A stretch of DNA of 64,000 bases from RPQJ01 sp963746325 (GCA_963746325.1 CAVVBC010000005.1:1-64000), one strand, 5' to 3'. Positions 1 through 8,946 are shown, numbered from the stretch's first letter. Numbers and translations: made by a program. The notes: a model not told the origin generated them from the letters alone.

Positions 1-119
1 AGGGCCGGCGTGGCGCGCAGCCATGCATCCGCCAGCCCTTCGGTCATCGCGGCCTTCGCCAGGCGGTTGGGCAGCGTCGCGCCGCAGGGCAGACGCAGCG
101 GCCGGTTCAGCACGTCCAT
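1..119 (-). CDS. NADH:flavin oxidoreductase / old yellow enzyme family, N-terminus only
   Basis: Only the first 39 codons are inside the window; the gene runs off the left edge. The translation starts MDVLNRPLRLPCGATLPNRL and continues AKAAMTEGLAD, which matches the first beta strand and FMN-contacting loop of the old-yellow-enzyme TIM barrel (the 'LPNRLAKAAMTEGLAD' type). Such enzymes use FMN and NAD(P)H to reduce activated C=C bonds, and this subgroup often sits in fatty-acid, terpenoid or steroid catabolic loci. The start is the ATG at 119-117. It is divergent from the hypothetical gene at 219. Substrate and full domain content cannot be judged from the fragment. Confidence 0.8.
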   Translation of the reverse strand, partial: MDVLNRPLRLPCGATLPNRLAKAAMTEGLADAWLRATPA

Positions 120-218
120 CGTTTAACCTCTCCCCGTGGCGGGGTATGATCCTGCGCAAGCGGACGCGCGGCTCATGGCATTGCGTCGCACAACAGATCG
201 GGGATGGAGGATTTGCGC

Positions 219-722
219 ATGCTGACCAGGGACAAGCTCACGGTGGTGCAGTGGCAGGCCGTGCGGAACACACCGCACCACGTGATCATCGCCGTTTCGT
301 CGTCGGGCGGCAGCGCCTTCGACGAGATGCTCGAGCGCTCGGCGGGCCTGCAGGCCGTCGTCGACGCAACCAACAGCACGCATCCGCTGGTCAGCGAGAT
401 CGGCGGCAGCTCGCACATCATGCACGCCCAGGACGACGTGCGGAAATGGTTCTACACGCTCGACGAGGCGCATCGCACGCCCGACCGGCTGCAGGAAAAA
501 GCGCTCGAAACGGCGCGGCATGCACTGGACGCGCTGGGCACGCACGGTTCCGCGGACGACCTCATGCACTACGGCGAATTCGTGCTGTCGCTGGCGATGC
601 GCGTCGCGCGCGCGGCGCGTGAAGGCGACATCATGGGGATCGGCGGCGAGCTGGTCAGCGAGAAAGAGCGCAAATTCATCGAACGCCTCGACCAGCTGGT
701 GCAGGAGCGTCGCCCCCGCTGA
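219..722 (+). CDS. Hypothetical protein (167 aa)
   Basis: Soluble, mostly alpha-helical protein that I do not recognise. Two in-frame ATGs exist (204 and 219). I chose 219 because a GGAGG ribosome-binding site lies at 206-210, eight bases upstream, and overlaps the first ATG. The N-terminal third has alternating hydrophobic strands (KLTVVQW, HHVIIAVSSSGG) followed by acidic and helical sequence. There is no signal peptide, membrane segment or cysteine cluster. Codon usage matches the neighbours, so it is very likely expressed. It is divergent from the flavin oxidoreductase and convergent with the transporter at 806, from which it is separated by a strong hairpin. No function can be assigned. 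Confidence 0.75.
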   Translation: MLTRDKLTVVQWQAVRNTPHHVIIAVSSSGGSAFDEMLERSAGLQAVVDATNSTHPLVSEIGGSSHIMHAQDDVRKWFYTLDEAHRTPDRLQEKALETARHALDALGTHGSADDLMHYGEFVLSLAMRVARAAREGDIMGIGGELVSEKERKFIERLDQLVQERRPR

Positions 723-775
723 GTCCGTCGCGCGCCCGCAGTACTCGGGTCGCGTCCGCACGATCTGCATCGAAC

Positions 776-801
776 ACGAGCCGGCCCGCGAGCCGGCTCG
801 T
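776..801. terminator. Bidirectional hairpin between convergent genes
   Basis: A perfect 10-bp inverted repeat (ACGAGCCGGC at 776-785, GCCGGCTCGT at 792-801) with a 6-base loop. It lies in the 83-base gap between the stop codons of the converging genes at 722 and 806. A short TTGCTTT tract begins at 801 on the plus strand. The position suggests transcript termination from both sides, but the U-tract is short. Confidence 0.6.
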
Positions 802-805
802 TGCT

Positions 806-3232
806 TTATGCCGCTTTCGCCTGCGACTTGGACGCGGGCTTCTTGTCGCCCACCAGGTACGCTGCCAGCGCGGGCAGCAGCAGGATCGCGCCGAACATGT
901 TCACGAGGAACATGAACGCCAGCAGGATGCCCATGTCGGCCTGGAATTTCAGCGCCGAGAAGATCCAGGTCGCGACCGAGATGGTCATCGTCACCGCGGT
1001 GAACACCGAGGCCGTGCCGCGCTGCTTGAGCGCCTCGACGAACGCGTCCTGCAGCTTGAGCCCGTTGTCTTCCATCTCGTGCTTCATGCGCTCGAACAGG
1101 TAAATGCCGTAGTCGACGCCCACGCCGACGCCCAGCGCCACGACGGGCAGCGTGTTCACCTTCACGCCGATGCCGAGCATGGCCATGAGCGCATTGCACA
1201 GGATCGTCACCAGTGCGAGCGGCAGGATGATGCAGAGCGTGATCGGGAACGAGCGGAACGTGATCAGGCACAGCAGCAGCACCGAGGCGAATAGCGCCAG
1301 GTTGACCCACTTGTCGGCCGCGTGCACTGCCTCGTTGGTGGCCGCCATGACGCCGACGTTGCCGCTGGCAAGACGGAACGTCACGCGCTCGGTGTCGCCG
1401 CCCGCGGCCTTGAATTCCTTCACCTTGTCGACGATGTGCTCGATCGTCTGCGCCTGGTGGTCGGACGTGTAGATGCTGATCGGCATCGCGGTGCAGCGCG
1501 AGTTCATGAACTCGTTGCCGAGGCGAGTGGCGTAGCCCACGCCCTGCGCGATCTGGGCGCGGCTCTCCGGCAGCATGCGCCACTTCGCGAACGTCTCCGC
1601 GAACGACTGGGTCATCGACTTCACGAAGCCCGCGAGGCTGCGCACGGTGGCGACGCCCTCGACCTGGCGCATCTGGAATTCGAAGTCCTCGATCTTGTCC
1701 ATGACCTCGCGGTCGACACAGGGCGAGTCTTCGTCGTCCGCCGGCTTGGCTTCGGCGATGACCTGCAGCAGGTCGACGCCGATCGCGAAGTGACTGGTGA
1801 TCATCCCGACGTCCTGGTTGTAGCGCGAGTCGGGACGCAGCTCGGGCACGCCCTGGCCGATGTCGCCGATGTGCAGGTGCCGCGCCTGTGACAGGCCGAA
1901 GACCAGCAGCCCAAGCCCGATGACGATCGGCACCCACGCGACCCGCTTGGTGGCGAGCGCGCCGGCGCGCTCCCAGAGCCAGTCGCCCGCCGTCTCCTTG
2001 CCGGCCAGTTTCGAGGCCTGCTCCGGCGTGAACTTGTAGTACGAGAGCAGGATCGGCAGCAGCATCTTGTTGGTGATGATCATCACCGTCACGCCGATAG
2101 TCGCCGTGAAGGCGAGCTCGCGCACGATTTCGATCTCGACGAACGCGATGACCATGAAGCCGAGCGCGTTCGCGAGCAATGCCATCGCGCCCGGGATGAA
2201 CAGCTTCTGGAACGAATGCGTCGAGGCGGTGATGCCGTCTGCGCCATGCAGGGTCTCGAGCCGCCAGGCGTTCGTCATCTGCACCGCGTGCGAGACGGCG
2301 ATCGAGAAGATCAGGAACGGCACCAGGATCGACATCGGGTCCAGCCCCAGGCCGAAGACCGGCAGCAGGCCGAGCAGCCAGATGACGGGCACGATCGCGC
2401 AGATCAGCGCCAGCGCCGTGATCATCAGCGAGCCGGAATACCAGTACAGCAGCAGCGCGGTGATCACGAACGCAATGCCGAAGAAGACGAGCACGCCGGC
2501 TGCGCCCTTGGCGATGTCGCCCACGGCCTTGGCGAACCCGATGATGTGGACACCGGTGTTCTCGTTCTCGTACTTGGCGCGGATCCCCTCGAGCTGGGCC
2601 GCCACCGCCTGCAGGTCGAGTCGCTCGCCCGTTTCGGGGTCGTTTTCCATCAGGGTCGCAACGACCATCGCTGCGGTCTGGTCGTTCGAGACCAGTCGAC
2701 CGACCCAATCGGACTTGAGCAGGTTCTCCTGCACCTTCGCCATCTGTTCGGGGGTGCCGGCGAAATCCGCGGACACGACGTTGCCGCCGCGGAAGCCGTC
2801 CTCGACGACCTCGGTGAAGCGCACGTTCGAGGTGAACAGCGACGCGACGGAGCTGCGCTCGATGCCGGGGATGTAGAAAACCTCCTCGGTCACCTTGCGC
2901 AGCGATTCCATGAACTCCTTGTCGTAGATGTCGCCCTTCTTGTTCTGCAGCGCGACCAGCACCTTGTTCGCGCCGCCGAAGTCCGACTGGTACTCCAGGA
3001 ACGTCGCCATGTACGGGTGCTTCAGCGGGATCATCTTGGTAAAGGCCGCCTGTACGCGCAGCTGGCTCGCCATCGCGCCCAGCAGGACGGTGATCAGGAT
3101 GAAGAGGATCAGCAGCGGCTTGCGGTAGTGGAAAATCCAGTACGAAATCCTGCCGACCCAGTCCGGTGCGAACTGGATCTTCTCGATTGCGGCCTCGTCG
3201 GCACTCATGCCGGGCTTGATGTCTTGCGCCAT
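806..3232 (-). CDS. MMPL/RND-family transporter (808 aa)
   Basis: Large inner-membrane exporter of the resistance-nodulation-division superfamily, MMPL/HpnN-like branch. One membrane helix near residues 38-56 is followed by a large periplasmic domain (about 57-240), a block of five to six helices (about 244-400), a second periplasmic domain and a second helix block near the C-terminus (VNTLPVVALGVGVGVDYGIY onward). This is the duplicated RND topology at the usual length for the single-subunit type. It is the last gene of a leftward run DUF1302, DUF1329, YCF48-like, RND, with 25 bases between it and the gene before. The set implies movement of a hydrophobic substrate between inner and outer membrane; the substrate is unknown. 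A weak AAGGA precedes the start. Confidence 0.9.
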   Translation of the reverse strand: MAQDIKPGMSADEAAIEKIQFAPDWVGRISYWIFHYRKPLLILFILITVLLGAMASQLRVQAAFTKMIPLKHPYMATFLEYQSDFGGANKVLVALQNKKGDIYDKEFMESLRKVTEEVFYIPGIERSSVASLFTSNVRFTEVVEDGFRGGNVVSADFAGTPEQMAKVQENLLKSDWVGRLVSNDQTAAMVVATLMENDPETGERLDLQAVAAQLEGIRAKYENENTGVHIIGFAKAVGDIAKGAAGVLVFFGIAFVITALLLYWYSGSLMITALALICAIVPVIWLLGLLPVFGLGLDPMSILVPFLIFSIAVSHAVQMTNAWRLETLHGADGITASTHSFQKLFIPGAMALLANALGFMVIAFVEIEIVRELAFTATIGVTVMIITNKMLLPILLSYYKFTPEQASKLAGKETAGDWLWERAGALATKRVAWVPIVIGLGLLVFGLSQARHLHIGDIGQGVPELRPDSRYNQDVGMITSHFAIGVDLLQVIAEAKPADDEDSPCVDREVMDKIEDFEFQMRQVEGVATVRSLAGFVKSMTQSFAETFAKWRMLPESRAQIAQGVGYATRLGNEFMNSRCTAMPISIYTSDHQAQTIEHIVDKVKEFKAAGGDTERVTFRLASGNVGVMAATNEAVHAADKWVNLALFASVLLLCLITFRSFPITLCIILPLALVTILCNALMAMLGIGVKVNTLPVVALGVGVGVDYGIYLFERMKHEMEDNGLKLQDAFVEALKQRGTASVFTAVTMTISVATWIFSALKFQADMGILLAFMFLVNMFGAILLLPALAAYLVGDKKPASKSQAKAA

Positions 3233-3257
3233 TTATCTTGATCCTTGCCCGATGCCG

Positions 3258-4238
3258 TTACTGGCCCTTGAGCCAGGCCGGGTCGAGCGGCGTGATGCCG
3301 CTTTCGCCCGCGAAGAGGATGCCGCCGCCCGTCTTCTCGACCAGTGCAGCAAAGCCTTTGCCGGGTTTGGCGTTGTGCAGCAGGAAACTCTGGCCCCCGT
3401 CGGCGCTCTCGGCGATCAGGCCGGAGTTGCCAACGAGCATCACGCGACCGTCGGCGAGTTGCTGGCCCGACATGAACGATACCGTCGTGCCGGTTTCGAC
3501 CTTCTGCCAGGTCGCACCGAGGTCGAGCGTCCGGTAAACGTTGCCACGCATGCCGAACGCCAGGACGCTGCCATCCTTGACCGCCAGCGCGCCGAAATAC
3601 GACCCCTGGTAGGGCGACGTGAGCTCGACCCAGGTGGCGCCGCCGTCATCGGACCGCGCGAGCGAGCCGGACTCGCCCACCAGCAGCAGCGACGTGCCGA
3701 CCGCGACGACCTGTGAAATGTGGCGGTCGAAGTCTTCGGACAACACCATGCCGCGCTGCCAGGTCTTGCCGGCATCGACCGAATCGAAGTACAGCCCGAA
3801 GGCGCCGTAGGCGATGAAATGGTCGCCCTCGAGGTGAGTCACGCCGAGCAGGGAGTCGGGGCCTGCATCGTCGACGACGACCTGGGACCAGGTCGTGCCG
3901 CCATCGTCCGTGCGCACGAACGACCCGCCGTGGCCGACTGCGACCCCGACCTTGTCGTCCTTGAATGCCACCCCGGTGAGCTGCCGGGTGATGGGCGTCT
4001 GCACGCCTTTCCATGCCTTGCCATCGTCGGAGACGAGGGCGAAGCCACGCTCGCCGACGGCGACGAGCCGGTCGCCGACCCGGGTGATGTCGAGCAGCAC
4101 GATCCGGTCGCTGCGCACGTCGACAACCACATTGGAGCCAGGCTTCGCCGCGGCTGCTTTGTCTGCGCTGCGCGCAGGCGCGGCAACGCAGAGTGTCGCG
4201 CCAAGCAAGGCACAGGCAATTCCTGCCCGATAGGTCAT
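3258..4238 (-). CDS. YCF48-related beta-propeller protein, secreted (326 aa)
   Basis: Secreted repeat protein of the YCF48/BNR type. I chose the ATG at 4238 because it gives a clean Sec signal peptide (MTYRAGIACALLGATLCVAA, then PARSA) and has GGGGGA upstream; an in-frame start at 4277 would put charged residues before it. The mature protein has repeated blades with motifs such as SDDGKAWKGV, TDDGGTTWSQV, SVDAGKTWQRG, SDDGGATWVEL and TLDLGATWQKV, the sialidase-like Asp-box pattern. YCF48 proteins are photosystem assembly factors in cyanobacteria. In proteobacteria this form is found beside DUF1302, DUF1329 and RND genes, where the role is unproven; an assembly or scaffolding role for the transporter is an inference. 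Confidence 0.85.
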   Translation of the reverse strand: MTYRAGIACALLGATLCVAAPARSADKAAAAKPGSNVVVDVRSDRIVLLDITRVGDRLVAVGERGFALVSDDGKAWKGVQTPITRQLTGVAFKDDKVGVAVGHGGSFVRTDDGGTTWSQVVVDDAGPDSLLGVTHLEGDHFIAYGAFGLYFDSVDAGKTWQRGMVLSEDFDRHISQVVAVGTSLLLVGESGSLARSDDGGATWVELTSPYQGSYFGALAVKDGSVLAFGMRGNVYRTLDLGATWQKVETGTTVSFMSGQQLADGRVMLVGNSGLIAESADGGQSFLLHNAKPGKGFAALVEKTGGGILFAGESGITPLDPAWLKGQ

Positions 4239-4280
4239 TTTCTTGTGTCCCCCGCGGCCGGGCTCCCCCTGCCGCAAAAC

Positions 4281-4310
4281 GGCCGGCCCCGGTGGAACCG
4301 GAGGCCGGCC
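4281..4310 (-). other. 30-base near-perfect hairpin inside the operon
   Basis: The outer arms (GGCCGGCC at 4281-4288 and 4303-4310) and inner arms (CCGGT / ACCGG) form a 13-bp stem with a GGA loop and one bulged base. It lies in the 113-base gap between the DUF1329 stop and the YCF48-like start, on the transcribed strand. There is no U-tract. It may lower downstream expression or protect the 3' end of the upstream message. Confidence 0.55.
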
Positions 4311-4351
4311 ATCGTCAGCTCAAACGCGGCATCGTCCTGCCGTATGGACGA

Positions 4352-5707
4352 TTACTTGGTACCCATGCGACGCAGCGCATCGGGCTGGAAGTCGCCCCAC
4401 TTGCCCGTCTGGTTCCAGTCCCACGGCGTCTTGATCTCGTTGTCCAGGCCAGCGGCATAGTACGCACCACTGTTCAGGTCGTGCCAGACGTTGGCGCGGT
4501 AATACGGGATCTTCGCGTCGTAGAACTGCATCAGCGGATGGACGCCGATGCGCCAGAGCTGCTTGCGCGTGTCGTAGGCGTCTTCGTACAGCACCGACCA
4601 GGAATCCTCATCGAGATAGAACACCCGCTTGCCGTAGATGTGCTTGCTGCCCGGCTTGAGGGTGGCTTCCACCTCCCACACGCGGTGCAGTTCGTAGCGC
4701 ATGAGGTCGGCGTTGATCGTGCCCTTCTGGATGATGTCGGTCTTGTACTTGAGCTTCTTGTCGGCCAGCTTGTAGGCGTTGTAGGGGACGTAGATCTCCT
4801 TCTTGCCGACCAGCTTCCAGTCATAGCGATCCGGCGCGCCGTTCCACGCGTCGAACTGGTCGGACGTGCGCATGCCCTCCGTGCCGTCCGTGAAGTTGTC
4901 GTGCGCGAGATCCGGGGCGCGGCGTACGCGCCGCTGTCCCGCGTTGTAGATCCAGGCCGAACGCGTCTGCTTCACCTGGTCGACGGGCTCGTGCACGAGG
5001 AACATCGTGCCCTCGAGCGTCGCCGGCGTGGTGAAGGCCGACTGGAACGCCAGCAGCAGGTTTGGCTGCGGCTGGTCCAGGCTGGTATTGAAGATGCGAT
5101 ATTCGCGCGCGCCGATCTTGTAGAAATCGCCGTTTGCCCGCACCGGGAAGCTGTTGTACTCGCGCAGTACGCCGGGGCCGAGGTAACGCTGCTGGTGATT
5201 GTAGATGGCTTCGACGCCGCTCTTCGGCAGCGGGAACGGCACGTCCGCACGACCGCCCGTGATGCCGAAACCATTGAGTTCGAGCTTCGGCGCGTTCGCC
5301 TTGACGTCCGCGTACACCGAGTCCGGATAACACGCCGTGCGGCGCGTCTCGTAGACCGGCATCTTGAAGTTGTCGTACTTCGCGAGCAGCGCGAGCGTGC
5401 CGGGCGTCAGCTTGTCCTTGTACTGCGCAGCGTTGGCCTTGGTGATCGTGAACTTCGGCTTGTCGCCGGCGAACGGATCAACGTAACCCTTGGCCGCAGT
5501 CCAGCCGGCCGGCGGCGCGCACAGGCCGCCCGTCCACGCGGGGATCGTGCCGTCCTTGTTGCCGGCTTTCTCGGCGCCCATCGGGGTCAGATCGGCGCCG
5601 AGGCGTGCAGCTTCGGCAGCCGAAAGCTTGGCGTACGCAGGCAGCGCCGTGCCCAGCAGACCTGCCGCCGCGATCGCGGTGGCGAGGATCCTGTTCAAAG
5701 TCTTCAT
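4352..5707 (-). CDS. DUF1329 family protein, periplasmic/outer-membrane associated (451 aa)
   Basis: A typical DUF1329 protein of normal length. It has a Sec signal peptide (residues 1-26, ending LPAYA, then KLSAAEAARLG), the family signature LTPMGAEKAGNKDGTIPAWTGG near residues 40-62, and a C-terminal half rich in Tyr and Trp with the motif KRVFYLDEDSWSVLYEDAYD. The fold is related to LolA/LolB-like lipid-binding beta-barrel shells. DUF1329 is almost always paired with DUF1302, as here (22 bases apart). The pair recurs in bacteria that grow on hydrocarbons, terpenes or steroids. Transport or binding of a hydrophobic compound across the periplasm is the likely role, by inference. Confidence 0.9.
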   Translation of the reverse strand: MKTLNRILATAIAAAGLLGTALPAYAKLSAAEAARLGADLTPMGAEKAGNKDGTIPAWTGGLCAPPAGWTAAKGYVDPFAGDKPKFTITKANAAQYKDKLTPGTLALLAKYDNFKMPVYETRRTACYPDSVYADVKANAPKLELNGFGITGGRADVPFPLPKSGVEAIYNHQQRYLGPGVLREYNSFPVRANGDFYKIGAREYRIFNTSLDQPQPNLLLAFQSAFTTPATLEGTMFLVHEPVDQVKQTRSAWIYNAGQRRVRRAPDLAHDNFTDGTEGMRTSDQFDAWNGAPDRYDWKLVGKKEIYVPYNAYKLADKKLKYKTDIIQKGTINADLMRYELHRVWEVEATLKPGSKHIYGKRVFYLDEDSWSVLYEDAYDTRKQLWRIGVHPLMQFYDAKIPYYRANVWHDLNSGAYYAAGLDNEIKTPWDWNQTGKWGDFQPDALRRMGTK

Positions 5708-5729
5708 CTGGTTCGTCTCCTGGATCCGA

Positions 5730-7985
5730 TTAGAAGGTCACGCTGACAGCAGCCGAGTAGTAGTCGCGATCGAACAACGGATCGAATCCGCCGTTGTCGT
5801 AACTCACGTAGTTGACGTCGAGCACGTACTTCTTGTTGTAGTTGAACTTGACCCCGAGCCCAAGCGTCTTGCGGTCCTCGATGAAGGTCGGGTCCATCGA
5901 GACGCCTTCGACGTCGTGCGCCCAGAACACGCTCGGGGTGACCGTCACGCCGGTGTCCATCACGTTGTTGTAGTCGGCCGAGACACGCAGGCGGTAGCCC
6001 CAGGCCACGTCCGTCACGTAGCCGTCGTTGCGGCAGCCGTCCGGCTGGGGGTTGTAGAGCGAGTTGGGCAAAGGAATGGGCGCGCCCACGAAGGTCGGGG
6101 AACACAGGTTGCCCTGGCTGATGCTGCCGAGCCCAGGCTGCCCTTCCGGAGCACCCCCTGGCCCGTAGCCCGGGCCGGAACCTGTCCCGTACATGAAGCC
6201 ACGGCCGTAGCGGATGCCGCCCTTGGTGTAGTCGGGCACGTTGTTCCACTGCGAGCCGACCTCACCCACGACCAGCAGGCTCTCGGCACCGACGATGTTG
6301 CTGAAGGTCTTGACCGCGTTGACCTGGAACTGGGTCTTGTTGAACAGGTCGTGGCCGGTCAGGTACGCGCCTTCGCTCTGCGCCTGGATCACGCTCGCGC
6401 GTTCTCTGTAGGGCCCGATGCCGAGGATACCGGCGCCGATCAGGTCGTTGCCGTTGGCCATCACCGGGACGTCGACCTGGTAGCTCAGTTCGGCCGACGT
6501 GGACCAGCTCAGCAGGTTGGTTGCGGCGCTGATGCCGTAGATCTGGATGTCCTCCGGGTATTCCCAGAAGCCCTGCGCCGAATTCAGGTTGGTCGGCAAA
6601 CCGACGGAGGCCAGGAACCCTTCGGCAGCGGCCTCAACGGTCGGGAACAGGCCGCGATAGCGACTCGACGTCCAGTAGTTGCCGTAAGCGTCGGTGCCAA
6701 TGAGGCCCGCGGCCCGCAACGCAGCCTGCTGCGCGGCCGGCAGATCTTTCCAGTTGGTCCCGGTGTAGCTTCCCGCCACGGGCAGACGGCTGTGGATGTT
6801 CATGGCATACAAGCCGATTTCAGTGTCGATCTTGTCGACCGGGAAGCGGAAAGCCAGGCCGAACTGGCCGGAGTCACTCGGCTCGCGGCCCTGGGTGCCT
6901 GGGAGGAAGGTGCCGGACGCCTGCAGGAAGGGCTGCGAACCCAGCTGCGGGACGATCGGCGACGACGTGCCGGGCACCCGGTTGCCCAGCTGGCCGCCGA
7001 TTACGGTGAGGCTGTTGCACGAGCCGGGATCGGCACCGATCAGCGTGCTGGTCGCCGAAAAGTACGTGCCGCAAGCATCCACTGACGTGTTGTTCCACTT
7101 CAGCTGGTAGAAGGCCTCGATCGAACCGAAGTCGAAACCCCAGTTCGCGTAGACGGCCCACACCGGCAGCAGGATTTCCTTGAGTTCCGCGCCTGCACGG
7201 CGGGCGGCCGGGACGTCGATCGGATTGATCTGGTTGACGCCCTGGATGAAGATGCTTTCGCCCCAGTTGATCACCTGGTTGCCGAGACGCAGCTGCAGGT
7301 CGGTGTTGCCGACGTCGAACGAACCATAGACGTACGCGTCCAGCAGGTAGAAGTTCTCGAACTGTTGTTCCGCCTCGAAACCGCGGTCGCTCAGCTTGCC
7401 CTTGGGCCACAGGTTCTGTCCGGGCGGAGACACCGGCAGGCAAGCTGCGCCGGGCGGGGTCGCTGCGGTGCAGATGCTGTAACCGGGAATCGGGCCGAGT
7501 CCTGGTCGAACACCGTTGAAGTTGTTGGCCTGACTGCCGACGAGCACGTTTTCCTGGTTCAAGGCCTGGTCGTACCAGTACTTGGCCCGCACCAAGGCGC
7601 CGAACCGGCCCTTCTTGTATTCGAGATCCGTGATCACCCTGAACGGAGTCGAGAACCGGTCGTTCTTGGCGTAGTTCAGGTTGCCGTCGCCCGCGGCGTG
7701 GTTACCCGCGAGGCCGTCGTTGGGCCCCACCGGCGTACCCGGAATCAGGGGGCTGGAGTATTTGCCGATGAGTGAACCGTCCGCTCGCGTGAAGAGCCGT
7801 TCGCTCGGGTCCTCGGCGCGCCAGCTGGCACCCACCGATACGGTGGTATTCCAGTTCAGCTTGCCGCCATTCTCGAATTCGAATTCGATTGCGGCCGCGC
7901 TGCCCGCGTAGGTTGCCAGCACCGCGCCAATCACTGCAGCCAGCTGCGCGCTACGGCGATCCCGATTCGTCATTTCACTCGTCAT
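5730..7985 (-). CDS. DUF1302 family outer-membrane protein (751 aa)
   Basis: A large outer-membrane beta-barrel protein. I chose the ATG at 7985 (start MTSEMTNRDRR) because GGGGG lies about eight bases upstream; an upstream ATG at 8024 lacks a site. A signal peptide ends AGSAAA before IEFEFENGGKLNWNTTVSVG, the family N-terminus. The rest is alternating amphipathic strands, and the chain ends in aromatic YYSAAVSVTF, the usual C-terminal barrel signal. It is the first gene of the leftward DUF1302-DUF1329-YCF48-RND run and likely forms the outer-membrane part of the system. It is preceded by a 343-base leader and a tetR gene in the same direction, which may control it. Confidence 0.9.
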   Translation of the reverse strand: MTSEMTNRDRRSAQLAAVIGAVLATYAGSAAAIEFEFENGGKLNWNTTVSVGASWRAEDPSERLFTRADGSLIGKYSSPLIPGTPVGPNDGLAGNHAAGDGNLNYAKNDRFSTPFRVITDLEYKKGRFGALVRAKYWYDQALNQENVLVGSQANNFNGVRPGLGPIPGYSICTAATPPGAACLPVSPPGQNLWPKGKLSDRGFEAEQQFENFYLLDAYVYGSFDVGNTDLQLRLGNQVINWGESIFIQGVNQINPIDVPAARRAGAELKEILLPVWAVYANWGFDFGSIEAFYQLKWNNTSVDACGTYFSATSTLIGADPGSCNSLTVIGGQLGNRVPGTSSPIVPQLGSQPFLQASGTFLPGTQGREPSDSGQFGLAFRFPVDKIDTEIGLYAMNIHSRLPVAGSYTGTNWKDLPAAQQAALRAAGLIGTDAYGNYWTSSRYRGLFPTVEAAAEGFLASVGLPTNLNSAQGFWEYPEDIQIYGISAATNLLSWSTSAELSYQVDVPVMANGNDLIGAGILGIGPYRERASVIQAQSEGAYLTGHDLFNKTQFQVNAVKTFSNIVGAESLLVVGEVGSQWNNVPDYTKGGIRYGRGFMYGTGSGPGYGPGGAPEGQPGLGSISQGNLCSPTFVGAPIPLPNSLYNPQPDGCRNDGYVTDVAWGYRLRVSADYNNVMDTGVTVTPSVFWAHDVEGVSMDPTFIEDRKTLGLGVKFNYNKKYVLDVNYVSYDNGGFDPLFDRDYYSAAVSVTF

Positions 7986-8328
7986 TAGAAATCCCCCAGT
8001 TGCCTGTGAGTCACTCAGTTGCAAATTTTCTCGCGGACCTGATCTGCGTCTTCCGCAAACTCTGGCCGCTCCGGACTTCCCTGCCGTGCCGCCGCTCGTA
8101 GTTAGGTGATCCCCATCGCATCCATCGTCCGGTCAGATCGGCCGCACCGCCAATCGCGTGAGGCTAGTCCTGACCATCCACAGTCACAGTAGTGAGTATC
8201 CGAAATACCACTATCGAAATTCCCCGTTGCGCAAGGTTGCCAGTGGCCCGGGCACAAGACAACCTGAGTAAGCGTTGCGTTTTTGCCATGCAAAAAACCT
8301 GGAGTGGTTCCGGCCGTTGCCTGGCGCA
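7986..8328. promoter_or_regulatory. 343-base intergenic region upstream of the DUF1302 operon
   Basis: No convincing gene is present. The region is less GC-rich than its surroundings. Two symmetrical elements stand out: TGAGTCACTCA at 8007-8017, a perfect 5-bp dyad around one base just upstream of the DUF1302 ribosome-binding site, and a perfect palindrome TTTTTGC-CAT-GCAAAAA at 8280-8296, just past the tetR stop. The first could be an operator over the operon promoter. The second could end the tetR transcript or bind a regulator. No clean -35/-10 pair is evident to me. Confidence 0.4.
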
Positions 8329-8946
8329 TCACGAAGCCCCTCTCCGCCGCGGCAGGCGACCGGCCTTTTTGCGCGTCGCCTGCACCGGTTCACGCAGGAA
8401 AAAGCGGATGCATTCGCTGGCCAGGGCATCCACGTCGAGTGCGCGGCGGACGTCGTACCAGCGCGCGATCCAGTTCAACGCACCGAACAGCAGCAAGGCG
8501 TCGATGCGCGTGCTGCCTGGCCAGTCGCCACTTTGCTGCAGCGCCGCAATCACTTCCTGCCAGATGGCCTCGTACCGCTTCAGCAGCACCTTGATCTTGC
8601 GGCGGGCCGCCGGCTCGAGTGACCGCCATTCATACAAGACGACCGGGATGAAGTCCTGCCCGGGCCCGAGCAGTGTCTCGAGGTGCGCGCGCACGAGCTG
8701 CTCGAACGTCGCGCGCGGGGGCGCAGCCTGGGCCGCGATGGACTCGATGCGCGCCAGCGCCGCGACCAGCCCTTCGCGCATGACCGCCGCAAGGATGTCC
8801 TGCTTGGTCGCGAAGTGATACACCCAGCTGCCCGACTGCATTCCCGTCGCCTGCGCGATGTCGCGCACCGACGTGCCGTCGTAGCCCTTCTCGCGGAACA
8901 GGCGGGCCGACGCGCGCAGCAACTGCCGGCGACGGTTGCCGTCCAC
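8329..8946 (-). CDS. TetR/AcrR family transcriptional regulator (205 aa)
   Basis: The N-terminal helix-turn-helix is clear at about residues 9-58 (ASARLFREKGYDGTSVRDIA, then QATGMQSGSWVYHFATKQDI). The remaining 150 residues are a helical ligand-binding/dimerisation domain with little conservation. The start is GTG at 8946; no upstream in-frame start exists before the neighbouring dehydrogenase ends at 8996. It lies between an acyl-CoA dehydrogenase and the DUF1302 operon, all leftward, so it probably senses an acyl-CoA or the imported compound. A perfect 14-bp palindrome in the divergent promoter at 10199 is a good candidate operator, which would make the regulator autoregulated. Confidence 0.85.
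   Translation of the reverse strand: MDGNRRRQLLRASARLFREKGYDGTSVRDIAQATGMQSGSWVYHFATKQDILAAVMREGLVAALARIESIAAQAAPPRATFEQLVRAHLETLLGPGQDFIPVVLYEWRSLEPAARRKIKVLLKRYEAIWQEVIAALQQSGDWPGSTRIDALLLFGALNWIARWYDVRRALDVDALASECIRFFLREPVQATRKKAGRLPRRRGAS

Noticed and set aside
123..2708. Very long reading frame antisense and out of frame to the RND transporter
   Set aside because: It is a high-GC shadow: the residues are dominated by Arg, Gly, Ala and His with no domain, and the true frame encodes a complete transporter.
2216..3241. 341-codon plus-strand frame over the transporter
   Set aside because: Histidine, Arg and Asp-rich low-complexity translation typical of an antisense GC-rich frame; no ribosome-binding site.
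8102..8332. 76-codon minus-strand frame in the DUF1302 upstream region
   Set aside because: Codon usage unlike neighbouring genes, no ribosome-binding site and no recognisable sequence; better read as regulatory DNA.
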